Of a stretch of DNA of 28,574 nt, positions 9,665-15,740 are shown piece by piece. The position numbers were made by a program, and so were the translations under genes. Position 1 is the first letter of the stretch; each line of letters starts with the position of its first letter. This DNA comes from a virus, in IMG/VR virus record IMGVR_UViG_3300031227_000300, positions 1-28,574 of that record; one strand, given 5' to 3'. The notes under the pieces were generated by a model. The model did not search any database, was not told the DNA's origin, and was given only the letters and a program-made list of their open reading frames with translations.

Positions 9665-9830
9665 TATAAAAGATGATGATTTTAATGCTATAGCAAACTA
9701 TTTAGTTGAGCGCCCTTACAAAGAAGTTGCTGGCTTGATTGAAGCGCTTCGCAGGGCTGAACAAATTAGTGAGCCATTAGAAGAAGTTGAACCAGAGCCA
9801 GAACTTGAGGTAAATAACGATGCCGAATAA
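9657..9830 (+). CDS. hypothetical acidic small protein
   Basis: 57 residues from the ATG at 9657. This start is preferred over an upstream in-frame ATG at 9630 because GAGGAAG lies just before it. The N-terminal half looks helical ('FNAIANYLVERPYKEVAGLI') and the C-terminal ~20 residues are almost all acidic or proline. No family is recognised. It overlaps its neighbours by 8 and 11 nt, a tight translational-coupling arrangement that continues into the endolysin gene. Confidence 0.6.
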   Translation: MFNIKDDDFNAIANYLVERPYKEVAGLIEALRRAEQISEPLEEVEPEPELEVNNDAE

Positions 9831-9885
9831 AATGAAAGACAAAAAAGCTAAGCCTGCACCTGTAAAAAAAAGTGGTAAGAAATAA
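9820..9885 (+). CDS. tiny lysine-rich peptide
   Basis: A 21-residue frame with GAGG about 8 nt upstream of the ATG. It overlaps the preceding gene by 11 nt and its stop overlaps the endolysin ATG (TAATG). Nine of 21 residues are Lys, with no acidic residue after position 7. It may serve mainly to couple translation into the endolysin, or be a real basic peptide. The ribosome binding site and exact tiling support it; size keeps confidence moderate. Confidence 0.45.
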   Translation: MPNKMKDKKAKPAPVKKSGKK

Positions 9886-10274
9886 TGGATTGGAGTTTAT
9901 ATTCTAACTTTGTTTCTTCTGAGTTTGCATGTAAACATTGCGGCAAGGACGGGGTACGCCCTGAGCTTGTCGCAATGCTTCAGGAGATACGAACCAGGTT
10001 AGGCCAGCCAATGGCTATCTCAAGCGGTTATCGTTGCACTGAGCATCCAGTAGAAGCCAACAAGGATAAACCAGGCGAACACAATGACGGCATGGCAGCT
10101 GATATAATATGTCAGGGTCAGAAGGCATTGCAGGTTATACACCACGCGCTTGACCTAGGTGTGCGAAGGATTGGAGTTCATCAAAAGGGCGGCATCATGA
10201 GCGGTCGCTTTATTCATATTGGCATTGGTGACTTACTTGAGGCAAGATATCAAAAAGCTATCTGGACTTACTGA
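9885..10274 (+). CDS. M15-type peptidase endolysin
   Basis: 129 residues, consistent with a single-domain peptidase M15_3 endolysin that cuts peptide cross-links of peptidoglycan. Motifs seen are 'SSGYRC' (47-51), the zinc motif around H66 and D73 ('GEHNDGMAAD'), and 'RFIHIGIGD' with H111 as probable third zinc ligand. 'CKHCGKDGVRPEL' near the N-terminus also fits this family. There is no signal peptide, so release needs a holin; the next gene is a one-TM membrane protein. It overlaps the tiny peptide upstream by one base. Confidence 0.88.
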   Translation: MDWSLYSNFVSSEFACKHCGKDGVRPELVAMLQEIRTRLGQPMAISSGYRCTEHPVEANKDKPGEHNDGMAADIICQGQKALQVIHHALDLGVRRIGVHQKGGIMSGRFIHIGIGDLLEARYQKAIWTY

Positions 10275-10282
10275 GGTGCATT

Positions 10283-10519
10283 ATGAATTTCTTACTCAAA
10301 GCAAAGAAGTTATTTAGAGAGAAAGCCAGCGCAAAAACTGCAACAGCTGCTATTGTTATTTCAATATTGTTTGCCGCAGGTTACTCCGCCAAGTATGTGA
10401 CAAAGAAAAATGATAGTCAGATGGAACAGGTCGTAGAACAAGTGCTTGAGATGTACGCTATTGACTATGACTTTAGCCCTGACGAACCCGCCAAAGACGC
10501 ACCGGCTAAAGCTACATGA
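10283..10519 (+). CDS. single-TM membrane protein, holin candidate
   Basis: 78 residues with GAGG before the ATG. It has a basic N-terminus (residues 1-20), one hydrophobic segment at about 20-42 ('TATAAIVISILFAAGYSAKY'), then a mixed and finally acidic/Ala-Pro tail. Position directly after the endolysin suggests a holin or other lysis factor. It is too short and lacks the coiled coil of a typical inner-membrane spanin. The function is inferred from topology and context. Its stop overlaps the RusA start (ATGA). Confidence 0.6.
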   Translation: MNFLLKAKKLFREKASAKTATAAIVISILFAAGYSAKYVTKKNDSQMEQVVEQVLEMYAIDYDFSPDEPAKDAPAKAT

Positions 10520-10863
10520 TTTGTATTGAGATGCCATGGCCTCCAAGCATAAATAATTATTACACACGTACTAGTTCGGGAGTCATGCTTAACAAGCGCG
10601 GGCGAACTTACCGGCGCGAGATGCTTCCTTTGCTTCAGAAGTATAAGTTTGCATTCACTGAGTTTGAACGATTGCATATGAGTGTTGATTTACACGCCCC
10701 CGACAAGCGAAAGAGGGACATAGATAATCATTTGAAGGCGCTGCAAGATGTGCTAGAGCACGCTGAAGTCTTTCCCAATGATGAGCAAATAGATAAGTTA
10801 GTCGTGACTCGGTGCTGCAATATTGTAGGTGGTCTAGCCAAGGTATTTATTTCTGTATGCTAG
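10516..10863 (+). CDS. rusA: RusA-family Holliday junction resolvase
   Basis: 115 residues, close to E. coli RusA (120). The N-terminus has the family signature 'PWPPSINNYY'. The catalytic acidic residues are conserved in spacing: D68, D70 and D89 correspond to RusA D70, D72 and D91, and K74 to K76, within 'KRDIDNHLKALQDVL' and 'FPNDEQID'. The enzyme resolves branched DNA, here likely clearing junctions made by the RecE/Bet pathway before packaging. It overlaps the holin candidate by 4 nt. It sits among late genes rather than with the recombination genes at 17-19 kb. Confidence 0.9.
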   Translation: MICIEMPWPPSINNYYTRTSSGVMLNKRGRTYRREMLPLLQKYKFAFTEFERLHMSVDLHAPDKRKRDIDNHLKALQDVLEHAEVFPNDEQIDKLVVTRCCNIVGGLAKVFISVC

Positions 10864-10868
10864 AGACA

Positions 10869-10877
10869 TGATATAAT
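10869..10877 (+). promoter_or_regulatory. extended -10 promoter for the HNH endonuclease gene
   Basis: TGATATAAT matches the extended -10 consensus (TGnTATAAT) exactly. No good -35 is present, as is usual for this class. Transcription would start near 10884, about 58 nt before the preferred GTG start. This gives the inserted endonuclease gene its own expression. Confidence 0.6.
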
Positions 10878-10941
10878 GTATACCAGGCATGACCTTGACC
10901 CCATGCCCAGCAAATCAAATCAATCTATTAGGGAGAATGAA

Positions 10942-11544
10942 GTGACTAAGAACATCATAACAAAACTATATGCCGGTGATAAAGTAGGCAGGCTAACAAT
11001 CTTAGAAGTTATTCCAGGGTATCTTGTTCCAGGCCATCCACCGGTACGAAAAAAAGCTAGGTGTTTGTGTGATTGCGGGAATAAATACACCTCTCGCTAC
11101 GACTCTATTAGAAATCAACATACCAAATCATGTGGGTGCATAGTCTCAGTTATACATGGAGGCTCTTACACGCCAGAATATAATGTATGGAACACCATGC
11201 GAACCAGGTGCAACAACTCAAACAGTAGCAACTACAGCAGTTATGGTGGGCGTGGCATTAAAGTTTGTGAGCGCTGGTCTAATAGCTTTGTTAATTTTAT
11301 AACTGACATGGGGAAACGACCATCACCTAAGCACAGCATAGACAGGGTTAACAATGAATTGGGTTACTCTCCTAGCAATTGCAAATGGGTGTTGGCTAGA
11401 GAGCAGCAAGGAAACAAGAGAGACACTAACCCAAGCGTTAAAAAGAACTGCCTTTCTTGTGATAAAATATTTCATGTTATGTTTTCCAAGATAAATAAAA
11501 CAAAGTATTGCTCAATGACATGCAGGCGACTAGGGGGTAAGTAG
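10942..11544 (+). CDS. free-standing HNH homing-type endonuclease with zinc motifs
   Basis: 200 residues from the GTG at 10942, preferred because AGGGAG lies 6 nt upstream; an in-frame ATG at 10876 overlaps the promoter. Order of parts: a beta-rich 'GDKVGRLTIL' start, a CxC (41-43) and CxC (64-66) zinc-type pair, 'WNTMRTRCNN' and 'YGGRGIKVCERW', then the HNH core at H131 ('KHSIDRVNNELGY--SNCKW') and 'REQQGNKR'. A C-terminal treble-clef-like motif (CLSC, CSMTC) is an addition. This architecture is common among mobile phage HNH endonucleases. It lies directly against the large terminase gene (no gap), a frequent site for such elements. It may cleave terminase DNA of related phages lacking it, which is inference. 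Confidence 0.8.
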   Translation: MTKNIITKLYAGDKVGRLTILEVIPGYLVPGHPPVRKKARCLCDCGNKYTSRYDSIRNQHTKSCGCIVSVIHGGSYTPEYNVWNTMRTRCNNSNSSNYSSYGGRGIKVCERWSNSFVNFITDMGKRPSPKHSIDRVNNELGYSPSNCKWVLAREQQGNKRDTNPSVKKNCLSCDKIFHVMFSKINKTKYCSMTCRRLGGK

Positions 11545-12900
11545 GTGTTAGAAAAAAGAATTGATTTTTTTGAGGACATCTTTCCAGCCTACGAACATCA
11601 AAAGAAATTGTTCCAAGCTTTCTTTAGTGGAGATTACAATAGATATGTTTTAAATTGGCACAGAAGGTGTGGAAAAGATGCGTGTCTTTTCTCCCTCGCC
11701 TGGTTGAATGCCAGTATAAATAGGGGTAACTATATTTATCTGCTTCCTAAAATTCAACAAGCCAAGTCTGTTATATGGGAGGCTACTGACCTCCATGGAA
11801 AAAGGTGGATTGAATCCATACCCAAGCACTTGTTAGCCAAGCCCCCGAACAACACAGAGAGAAAGTTGTATTTTACTTCAGGCTCGATGTTGCATATTAC
11901 TGGTGCAGACAGCATCTTAGGTAGTCACTTAGGTAGTAACCTTAAGGGTATATTTTATTCTGAGTTTCAGCGTTGCGCACCACAGACATGGGATTACTTG
12001 AGGCCAATCGTTAAACGCTCCGATGGCTTTGCCTGTTTTAATTTTACAAGCCTTGGCAAGGGGCACGCGTATCAACTTATGAAAAAAAACCAAGACAATC
12101 CTAGCTGGTACACTGAGAAGTTAACAGTCGACCAAACGCGAGACGATAAAGGTAACTACATATTTAGCCCTGAGCAGATACAGGAGGAGCGTGATTCAGG
12201 AATGGATGAGGAGCTTATTCAGCAAGAATACTATTGTGATGATAGTGTCGCGGTTAAAGGAACATTTTTTTCTCAGCAACTTCAGTTAGCGCGCGAGCAA
12301 GGGAGGATTAAGCCTAGCTTATTAATCTATCCTAAGATTGCTGTGCACACTTCCTGGGATTTAGGATCACGCGACTCTAATTCCATTTGGTTCTTCCAGG
12401 TCTTAGGTAGACCAGGAGCTCAAGAGTTCCATTACTTCTATCACTACGACCATAACTACGGTGACATTGACCACTACGTTGCTTTGTTATACAGAATCAG
12501 AGAGGAGTACGGCTTCAGTGGGTACGGGAATCATTTTTTACCGCATGATGTATCACAAACTGAGTGGTCGAGCGGCAAGACAAGACTACAAAGTCTTATG
12601 GAAAAAGGTGTGAACATCAAGCCAGTGCCAAGACTCAAGGTCATTGAGCGTGTGCAGATAGCTCGCTCAGCTTTCCATAAGTGTTACTTTGCAGAAGATG
12701 CATGTAAGCAGGGGCTTGAGGCTTTATCAGTTGCTCGAGCAAAGTACGACTACAACCTCAAAGCCTTCACTGCAGACGAGGTGCATGATTGGTCGAGTCA
12801 TGCTAGTGCAGCCTTCCAGTACGGCCATGTCGGTTGGCTTGATAGCTACAACAAGCCTGAGATGATGCAGCAAAAAGAATACGCAAGAGTCAGGTATTAG
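11545..12900 (+). CDS. terminase large subunit (DNA packaging ATPase-nuclease)
   Basis: 451 residues from a GTG that follows the endonuclease stop directly; GGGGG sits about 7 nt upstream. The ATPase half has a terminase-type Walker A at 38-45 ('WHRRCGKD') and a Walker B-like 'GIFYSEFQRC' (135-144), where Ser139-Glu140 stands in for the usual Asp-Glu; Ser-Glu versions are known in terminases. The nuclease half has 'SWDLGSRDSNS' with D272 and a C-terminal 'HDWSSHASAAF' with D415, the expected metal ligands. It pumps DNA into the procapsid through the portal. The small subunit is not upstream; a convergent gene ending 2 nt away is the probable partner. Confidence 0.93.
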   Translation: MLEKRIDFFEDIFPAYEHQKKLFQAFFSGDYNRYVLNWHRRCGKDACLFSLAWLNASINRGNYIYLLPKIQQAKSVIWEATDLHGKRWIESIPKHLLAKPPNNTERKLYFTSGSMLHITGADSILGSHLGSNLKGIFYSEFQRCAPQTWDYLRPIVKRSDGFACFNFTSLGKGHAYQLMKKNQDNPSWYTEKLTVDQTRDDKGNYIFSPEQIQEERDSGMDEELIQQEYYCDDSVAVKGTFFSQQLQLAREQGRIKPSLLIYPKIAVHTSWDLGSRDSNSIWFFQVLGRPGAQEFHYFYHYDHNYGDIDHYVALLYRIREEYGFSGYGNHFLPHDVSQTEWSSGKTRLQSLMEKGVNIKPVPRLKVIERVQIARSAFHKCYFAEDACKQGLEALSVARAKYDYNLKAFTADEVHDWSSHASAAFQYGHVGWLDSYNKPEMMQQKEYARVRY

Positions 12901-12935
12901 AATCAAACCTCTTTGAATTCTGTATCGCTAATACC
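12893..12935. repeat. 8-bp inverted repeat across the terminase gene junction
   Basis: GGTATTAG (12893-12900, containing the large terminase stop) and CTAATACC (12928-12935, inside the 3' end of the opposing gene) are perfect inverse copies with a 27-nt loop. There is no T-run on either side, so a factor-independent terminator is doubtful. It is the only structure seen at the convergent junction. Confidence 0.4.
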
Positions 12936-13445
12936 CGAATCACTTGCAGCTTCAACAGCTTTGAGTCGGTCTTCGAACTCTGTATGCTCCTGGACTTTAA
13001 CCACAGTTTCAATCAAGCGTGACATCTGAGTAGCCTCCACAGATGTAAGCTCTCCCTTCTCAACTGCTTTAAGTATTGCATCGAGCTTATCATTAGCGCT
13101 CTTTGCTTCAGCCAGCTGGGCTATCTTGATGCGCCTCTGTTGCGGCAAGTTGAACCGAGTATTCATAGTTCGATTATACAAGCCAAGGTTTAAGCGAGCG
13201 CCTTCGTGCTCTTCGATCATGTATGTTCTGCCAAGCTTCAAGTAGTATGATTTAGCTTTCATTTTTGCAGCTTCATAAGCGGCGGCAAAGTCTGGCTTTG
13301 ATTCAATCCACTTAAAGAATGTTGTTTCTGATATATCATGGTCGGCACAAAACTCTTCCATTGTCTCGCCACTCTCGAAACGCCTGGGTAATTCTGCAAC
13401 CATAGACTGCTTGAAGGGGCTTTCATTCTTCCAACTAGTAGCCAT
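12903..13445 (-). CDS. probable terminase small subunit, on the opposite strand
   Basis: 180 residues from the ATG at 13445. Longer in-frame starts are less likely because the promoter candidate lies at 13480-13488. Residues 28-48 form a helix-turn-helix ('TMEEFCADHDISETTFFKWI') of the kind used by small terminases to bind packaging sites. It is followed by an 'AKSYYLKLGRTYM' segment, typical of this family, and a C-terminal helical part (~110-165) suited to oligomerisation. It converges on the large terminase gene with a 2-nt gap. This layout is unusual, since the two subunits normally lie head to tail. An alternative is a phage DNA-binding regulator that occupies this place. Confidence 0.72.
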   Translation of the reverse strand: MATSWKNESPFKQSMVAELPRRFESGETMEEFCADHDISETTFFKWIESKPDFAAAYEAAKMKAKSYYLKLGRTYMIEEHEGARLNLGLYNRTMNTRFNLPQQRRIKIAQLAEAKSANDKLDAILKAVEKGELTSVEATQMSRLIETVVKVQEHTEFEDRLKAVEAASDSGISDTEFKEV

Positions 13446-13479
13446 TGACACACCCCGTTCCTTAATATCTATACCAATA

Positions 13480-13488
13480 ATCATACCA
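13480..13488 (-). promoter_or_regulatory. extended -10 promoter for the leftward small terminase
   Basis: On the minus strand the sequence reads TGGTATGAT, an extended -10 with one mismatch in TATAAT. Transcription would begin near 13473, giving a leader of about 28 nt. The -35 is poor. It implies expression independent of the late rightward operon. Confidence 0.5.
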
Positions 13489-13551
13489 CACTTAGCTTTA
13501 ACTTTACATATACACATGAAACTTTAACTCAACAATAAATAAAATTACCCC

Positions 13552-13580
13552 TTGCTTTCTACTGAAACTTTCATTACAAT
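13552..13580 (+). promoter_or_regulatory. sigma70-type promoter for the J-domain operon
   Basis: TTGCTT, a 17-nt spacer and TACAAT (13575-13580) give a good sigma70-like promoter. Transcription would start near 13587, 36 nt before the first ATG. The region 13446-13622 thus holds divergent promoters for the small terminase and this operon. Confidence 0.6.
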
Positions 13581-13622
13581 GTCATTTCTTTACTGAGAAA
13601 CACAAAACAATTGGAGCAACAC

Positions 13623-13841
13623 ATGAGTAATTATAGGTTTGCAATACGAGATACAAGTGATGGCGCTATTCATACATCACGATTTACTTGCCTTGATGAT
13701 GCAATGAGTGCTTGCGAAGATATAGCTTATGCTATGGAGTTGGAGCCGTCAGAGCTTGAAGTTGTTGAGATGGTCGAGCGCGTTAATTCAAGCATAACCA
13801 CACAACACAACACAAACGGAAGGTACTACAATGAAAACTAA
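13623..13841 (+). CDS. hypothetical small acidic protein
   Basis: 72 residues from the ATG at 13623, with GGAG 8 nt upstream; a TTG at 13611 is rejected because it lies within that ribosome binding site. The sequence is acidic in the middle ('AMELEPSELEVVEMVE') and polar at the end. No family is recognised. It is first in the operon with the J-domain gene and overlaps it by 11 nt. The overlap crosses an ACACA-type short repeat. Confidence 0.6.
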   Translation: MSNYRFAIRDTSDGAIHTSRFTCLDDAMSACEDIAYAMELEPSELEVVEMVERVNSSITTQHNTNGRYYNEN

Positions 13842-14310
13842 TGACGCTTGCCAAATTCTAGGGCTCACCGGTGACATAACACCAGAGCTTACAAAAAAAG
13901 CTTACCGAAAAGCTTGTTCAATGTATCATCCAGACCGTAACCCGGCGGGGCTTGAGATGATGAAAGCAGTAAACGAAGCTTACGCAGCACTTAAAGACCA
14001 CACCGGCAGCGAGTCAGTAGGCATACAGTACGGCCATGAATTATTTGAGGCACTCACTGCTATCATTAACTTAGGTTTAGATGTTGAAGTGTGCGGCGCT
14101 TGGGTGTGGGTGTCCGGTGATACCAAACCTCACAAAGATGTATTAAAAGAAGCTGGATACAAGTGGGCTATGAAGAAAAAAATGTGGTTCTATCGTCCGA
14201 GTGATTACAAATCTTTTAGCCGTGGCAGCAAAAGCATGGATGATATCCGTGCCGTGTACGGTAGTGACAGGGCAAGCACTAAACAAAACAAACTCAAGAG
14301 GGCAGCGTGA
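13831..14310 (+). CDS. J-domain (DnaJ-like) co-chaperone
   Basis: 159 residues; GGAAGG lies before the ATG. Residues ~4-57 form a J domain with the diagnostic H33-P34-D35 in 'MYHPDRNP' and the following 'VNEAYAALK' helix. J domains stimulate the ATPase of Hsp70 (DnaK). Residues ~85-130 form a second module with several Trp ('WVWVSGDTKPHKDVLKEAGY', then 'MWFYRP'), seen in other J-domain-containing phage proteins and of unknown role. The zinc and Gly/Phe regions of full DnaJ are absent. It probably redirects host DnaK to a phage task such as replication complex remodelling (lambda needs DnaJ/DnaK at its origin) or virion folding; the target is inference. Confidence 0.85.
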   Translation: MKTNDACQILGLTGDITPELTKKAYRKACSMYHPDRNPAGLEMMKAVNEAYAALKDHTGSESVGIQYGHELFEALTAIINLGLDVEVCGAWVWVSGDTKPHKDVLKEAGYKWAMKKKMWFYRPSDYKSFSRGSKSMDDIRAVYGSDRASTKQNKLKRAA

Positions 14311-14396
14311 TGAATAGCAAGTGGCCGTTTATATTATTAGGTGTGATAGCAATATCATTCTTTGCAAGCCTGACTTGCATTTCAATCTGGGGGTAG
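14310..14396 (+). CDS. 28-residue single-TM peptide
   Basis: ATG overlaps the J-domain stop (TGATG). After 'MNSKWP' the peptide is nearly all hydrophobic ('FILLGVIAISFFASLTCISI') and ends in Trp-Gly. AAGAGGGCAGC lies upstream as ribosome binding site. Tight tiling between real genes supports expression. The function is unknown; it is probably in the inner membrane. Confidence 0.5.
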   Translation: MNSKWPFILLGVIAISFFASLTCISIWG

Positions 14397-14397
14397 C

Positions 14398-14490
14398 ATG
14401 AAAACACAAATAGCAATACTTCAAGTCGTGCTTATATCAGCGTTGATATGGGGTGCGTGTGAATTGGTCAGGAAATTTAAGGGTAAGTAA
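14398..14490 (+). CDS. 30-residue single-TM peptide
   Basis: GGGGG lies 4 nt before the ATG and the stop overlaps the next ATG (TAATG). A hydrophobic segment ('IAILQVVLISALIWGA') is followed by a basic tail ('RKFKGK'), predicting a short membrane peptide with a cytoplasmic C-terminus. It is adjacent to another one-TM peptide, so the two may act as a pair. Unknown family. Confidence 0.5.
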   Translation: MKTQIAILQVVLISALIWGACELVRKFKGK

Positions 14491-14681
14491 TGAACAATGA
14501 AGAACTACAAAACAAAATGAACACGGCCTCCTACCTACTTGGAGTAGCCACAACTATTATCCAAGGGCAGCGAGATTGTATTAAAGCGATTATACCAGAT
14601 ATAGGCCCTGAGAATGGCGAAGAGTGTGACCGCTTCATGAAAGGGGTTGAGCAGTTGGTGTATGGGGGCAGGGAGGTATGA
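14490..14681 (+). CDS. hypothetical protein
   Basis: 63 residues, mostly helical, with two Cys and no membrane segment. It is coupled to the upstream tiny gene (one-base overlap) and overlaps the next by 4 nt. Not recognised. It is a member of the J-domain operon. Confidence 0.55.
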   Translation: MNNEELQNKMNTASYLLGVATTIIQGQRDCIKAIIPDIGPENGEECDRFMKGVEQLVYGGREV

Positions 14682-14932
14682 AAGAGCACGTAACACTTCA
14701 TGACTTAATGGGTGAAGATTACTATGCATATGTGCGCAATAATCCTAAGTTCGGATTCGATGTGGGCTTTGTGTCTGATGAGGTAGACCAGGACATAATA
14801 ATGGAGGGGGTACACCCTGACGCAATGGATTCTTTTGCCGTTCTTTGCAAGCGATTCATCACAGCTTATAACCGCTGCAATGATAAAAAGCTATCCACAA
14901 ACGCTGTTGATAACACTGTTAGTAAGTTGTAA
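14678..14932 (+). CDS. hypothetical protein, last gene of the J-domain operon
   Basis: 84 residues. GGGGGCAGGGAGG just upstream makes a strong ribosome binding site, and ATG overlaps the previous stop. The protein is acidic at its centre ('DVGFVSDEVDQDIIME') with a helical C-terminal half. Unrecognised. Near its 3' end is CTATCCACA, one base from the DnaA box consensus, which may be chance. A long-loop hairpin follows. Confidence 0.55.
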   Translation: MKEHVTLHDLMGEDYYAYVRNNPKFGFDVGFVSDEVDQDIIMEGVHPDAMDSFAVLCKRFITAYNRCNDKKLSTNAVDNTVSKL

Positions 14933-14937
14933 AATGC

Positions 14938-14987
14938 TAGGCTGGATGCGGTGTGTCAAAGCCTGCTCACTTTAACCATCTAGCCTA
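14938..14987. repeat. inverted repeat between convergent genes, possible terminator
   Basis: TAGGCTGGATG (14938-14948) and CATCTAGCCTA (14977-14987) can pair over 11 bp with one G-U, around a 28-nt loop. It lies between the end of the rightward operon and the stop of the leftward gene at 15001. There is no clear U-run on the plus strand; on the minus strand GCATTTT follows. It may terminate one or both transcripts. Confidence 0.4.
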
Positions 14988-15000
14988 CATATTGTACAAC

Positions 15001-15414
15001 TTATACACCAGGTTCAGGGCTAACAGGCTCATGTATAGCGTTCTCACGCTGCTCCTTTATTGCTTCACTAATCCCGTACGAACTCACGAGCAAACCTTGG
15101 TAGATTAAATCAGCAACAATGACGGTATTACATAAATCGCTTTGCGTACAGCTACACTCATCATCTTTAAAAAGCATAGCAATCAGCACGCCGACATGTG
15201 CCGTACATATGCACGCCTGCATTGCTTGAACAACTCTTTCAGCAGGTCGTAAGTTATTAGTAAAGAAACTGTAAGCCGATGTTGATGCCTGCCCAATCTT
15301 GAAAGGAATAGCTGCTTGGATTGAAAAGGCTTTAACCGTGCTGGATAACACTTCAGTTGCTACGTTAGCACGCTGTGTAACCCTGTGTTTGTACGTTGAC
15401 GGGGGAAATGGCAT
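15001..15414 (-). CDS. unrecognised protein, possibly membrane-associated
   Basis: 137 residues; GAGG lies 8 nt before the ATG. Two moderately hydrophobic helices are likely at about residues 65-83 ('QACICTAHVGVLIAMLF') and 94-114 ('LCNTVIVADLIYQGLLV'). Between them lies a short acidic, Cys-containing loop ('FKDDECSCTQSD'); five Cys occur across residues 68-95. The ends are polar and the tail is rich in Pro/Glu. It is isolated, leftward, and faces the rightward J-domain operon. It may be an accessory (moron-type) gene. No family was recognised. A plus-strand frame (15299-15583) overlaps it antisense, lacks a ribosome binding site and is not favoured. Confidence 0.55.
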   Translation of the reverse strand: MPFPPSTYKHRVTQRANVATEVLSSTVKAFSIQAAIPFKIGQASTSAYSFFTNNLRPAERVVQAMQACICTAHVGVLIAMLFKDDECSCTQSDLCNTVIVADLIYQGLLVSSYGISEAIKEQRENAIHEPVSPEPGV

Positions 15415-15608
15415 TCGGGTGGCCTCGTTTAATTATCGCGGCGTAGTGAAGCTCTCAGCGTATTGCAACATGATTATGTTTCAATCATTAATCATGGGTT
15501 GGTATTATTTATTTAGTGTAGTATGTTGTTGGGATAAGGATAAGCCCACTAGAGTTGACGCTCATAATGTGGGCTCTATGTAACGCTTAATTACAGGGCT
15601 AGTATAAC
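15415..15608. other. intergenic control region without a convincing gene
   Basis: About 190 nt between the leftward gene and the origin-side genes. It holds an inverted repeat of CATGATT/AATCATG around 15469-15497, a possible rightward promoter TTGGTA-17 nt-TATGTT (15499-15527), and AGCCCAC (15543-15549) paired with GTGGGCT (15569-15575) around a 19-nt loop. None is strong alone. The cluster suggests regulation of the downstream winged-helix gene. Confidence 0.35.
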
Positions 15609-15740
15609 ATGAGTGCAAAGGTAACTAAAGTATTAACAGGAAATAAGGGATGTAAAGACAAAGCCGAACGGGTTGCCACCCATGTGTTCGGCTTTAAAAA
15701 CGTAGGACTTAACTACAGGAGTAGTATACCTAATGGCTAA
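15609..15740 (+). CDS. possible 43-residue leader ORF before the winged-helix gene
   Basis: An ATG frame that ends 8 nt inside the winged-helix gene, encoding a basic peptide ('SAKVTKVLTGNKGCKDKAER' start). The ribosome binding site is weak (AGGG 11 nt upstream). A strong hairpin (15660-15695) lies inside it. It may be a true small gene or a leader whose translation affects the hairpin; it may also be fortuitous. Confidence 0.3.
   Translation: MSAKVTKVLTGNKGCKDKAERVATHVFGFKNVGLNYRSSIPNG
15660..15695. other. strong RNA hairpin upstream of the winged-helix gene
   Basis: AAAGCCGAAC (15660-15669) and GTTCGGCTTT (15686-15695) form a perfect 10-bp stem. Inside it, GGGT-TGCC-ACCC (15670-15681) can form an apical 4-bp stem with tetraloop, leaving a 4-nt bulge. 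There is no good U-run after it on the plus strand. It lies about 38 nt before the winged-helix ATG. It could be a terminator-like attenuator, a processing site or a protein-binding RNA. Confidence 0.6.

Noticed and set aside
14891-14899. CTATCCACA, one mismatch from a DnaA box
   Set aside because: It is single, inside a coding frame, and about 1.1 kb from the iteron-like array; a chance match is likely.
15299-15583. 94-codon plus-strand frame over the leftward unknown gene
   Set aside because: Starts with TTG without a ribosome binding site and overlaps antisense to a frame that has GAGG before its ATG. The peptide has no recognisable features.
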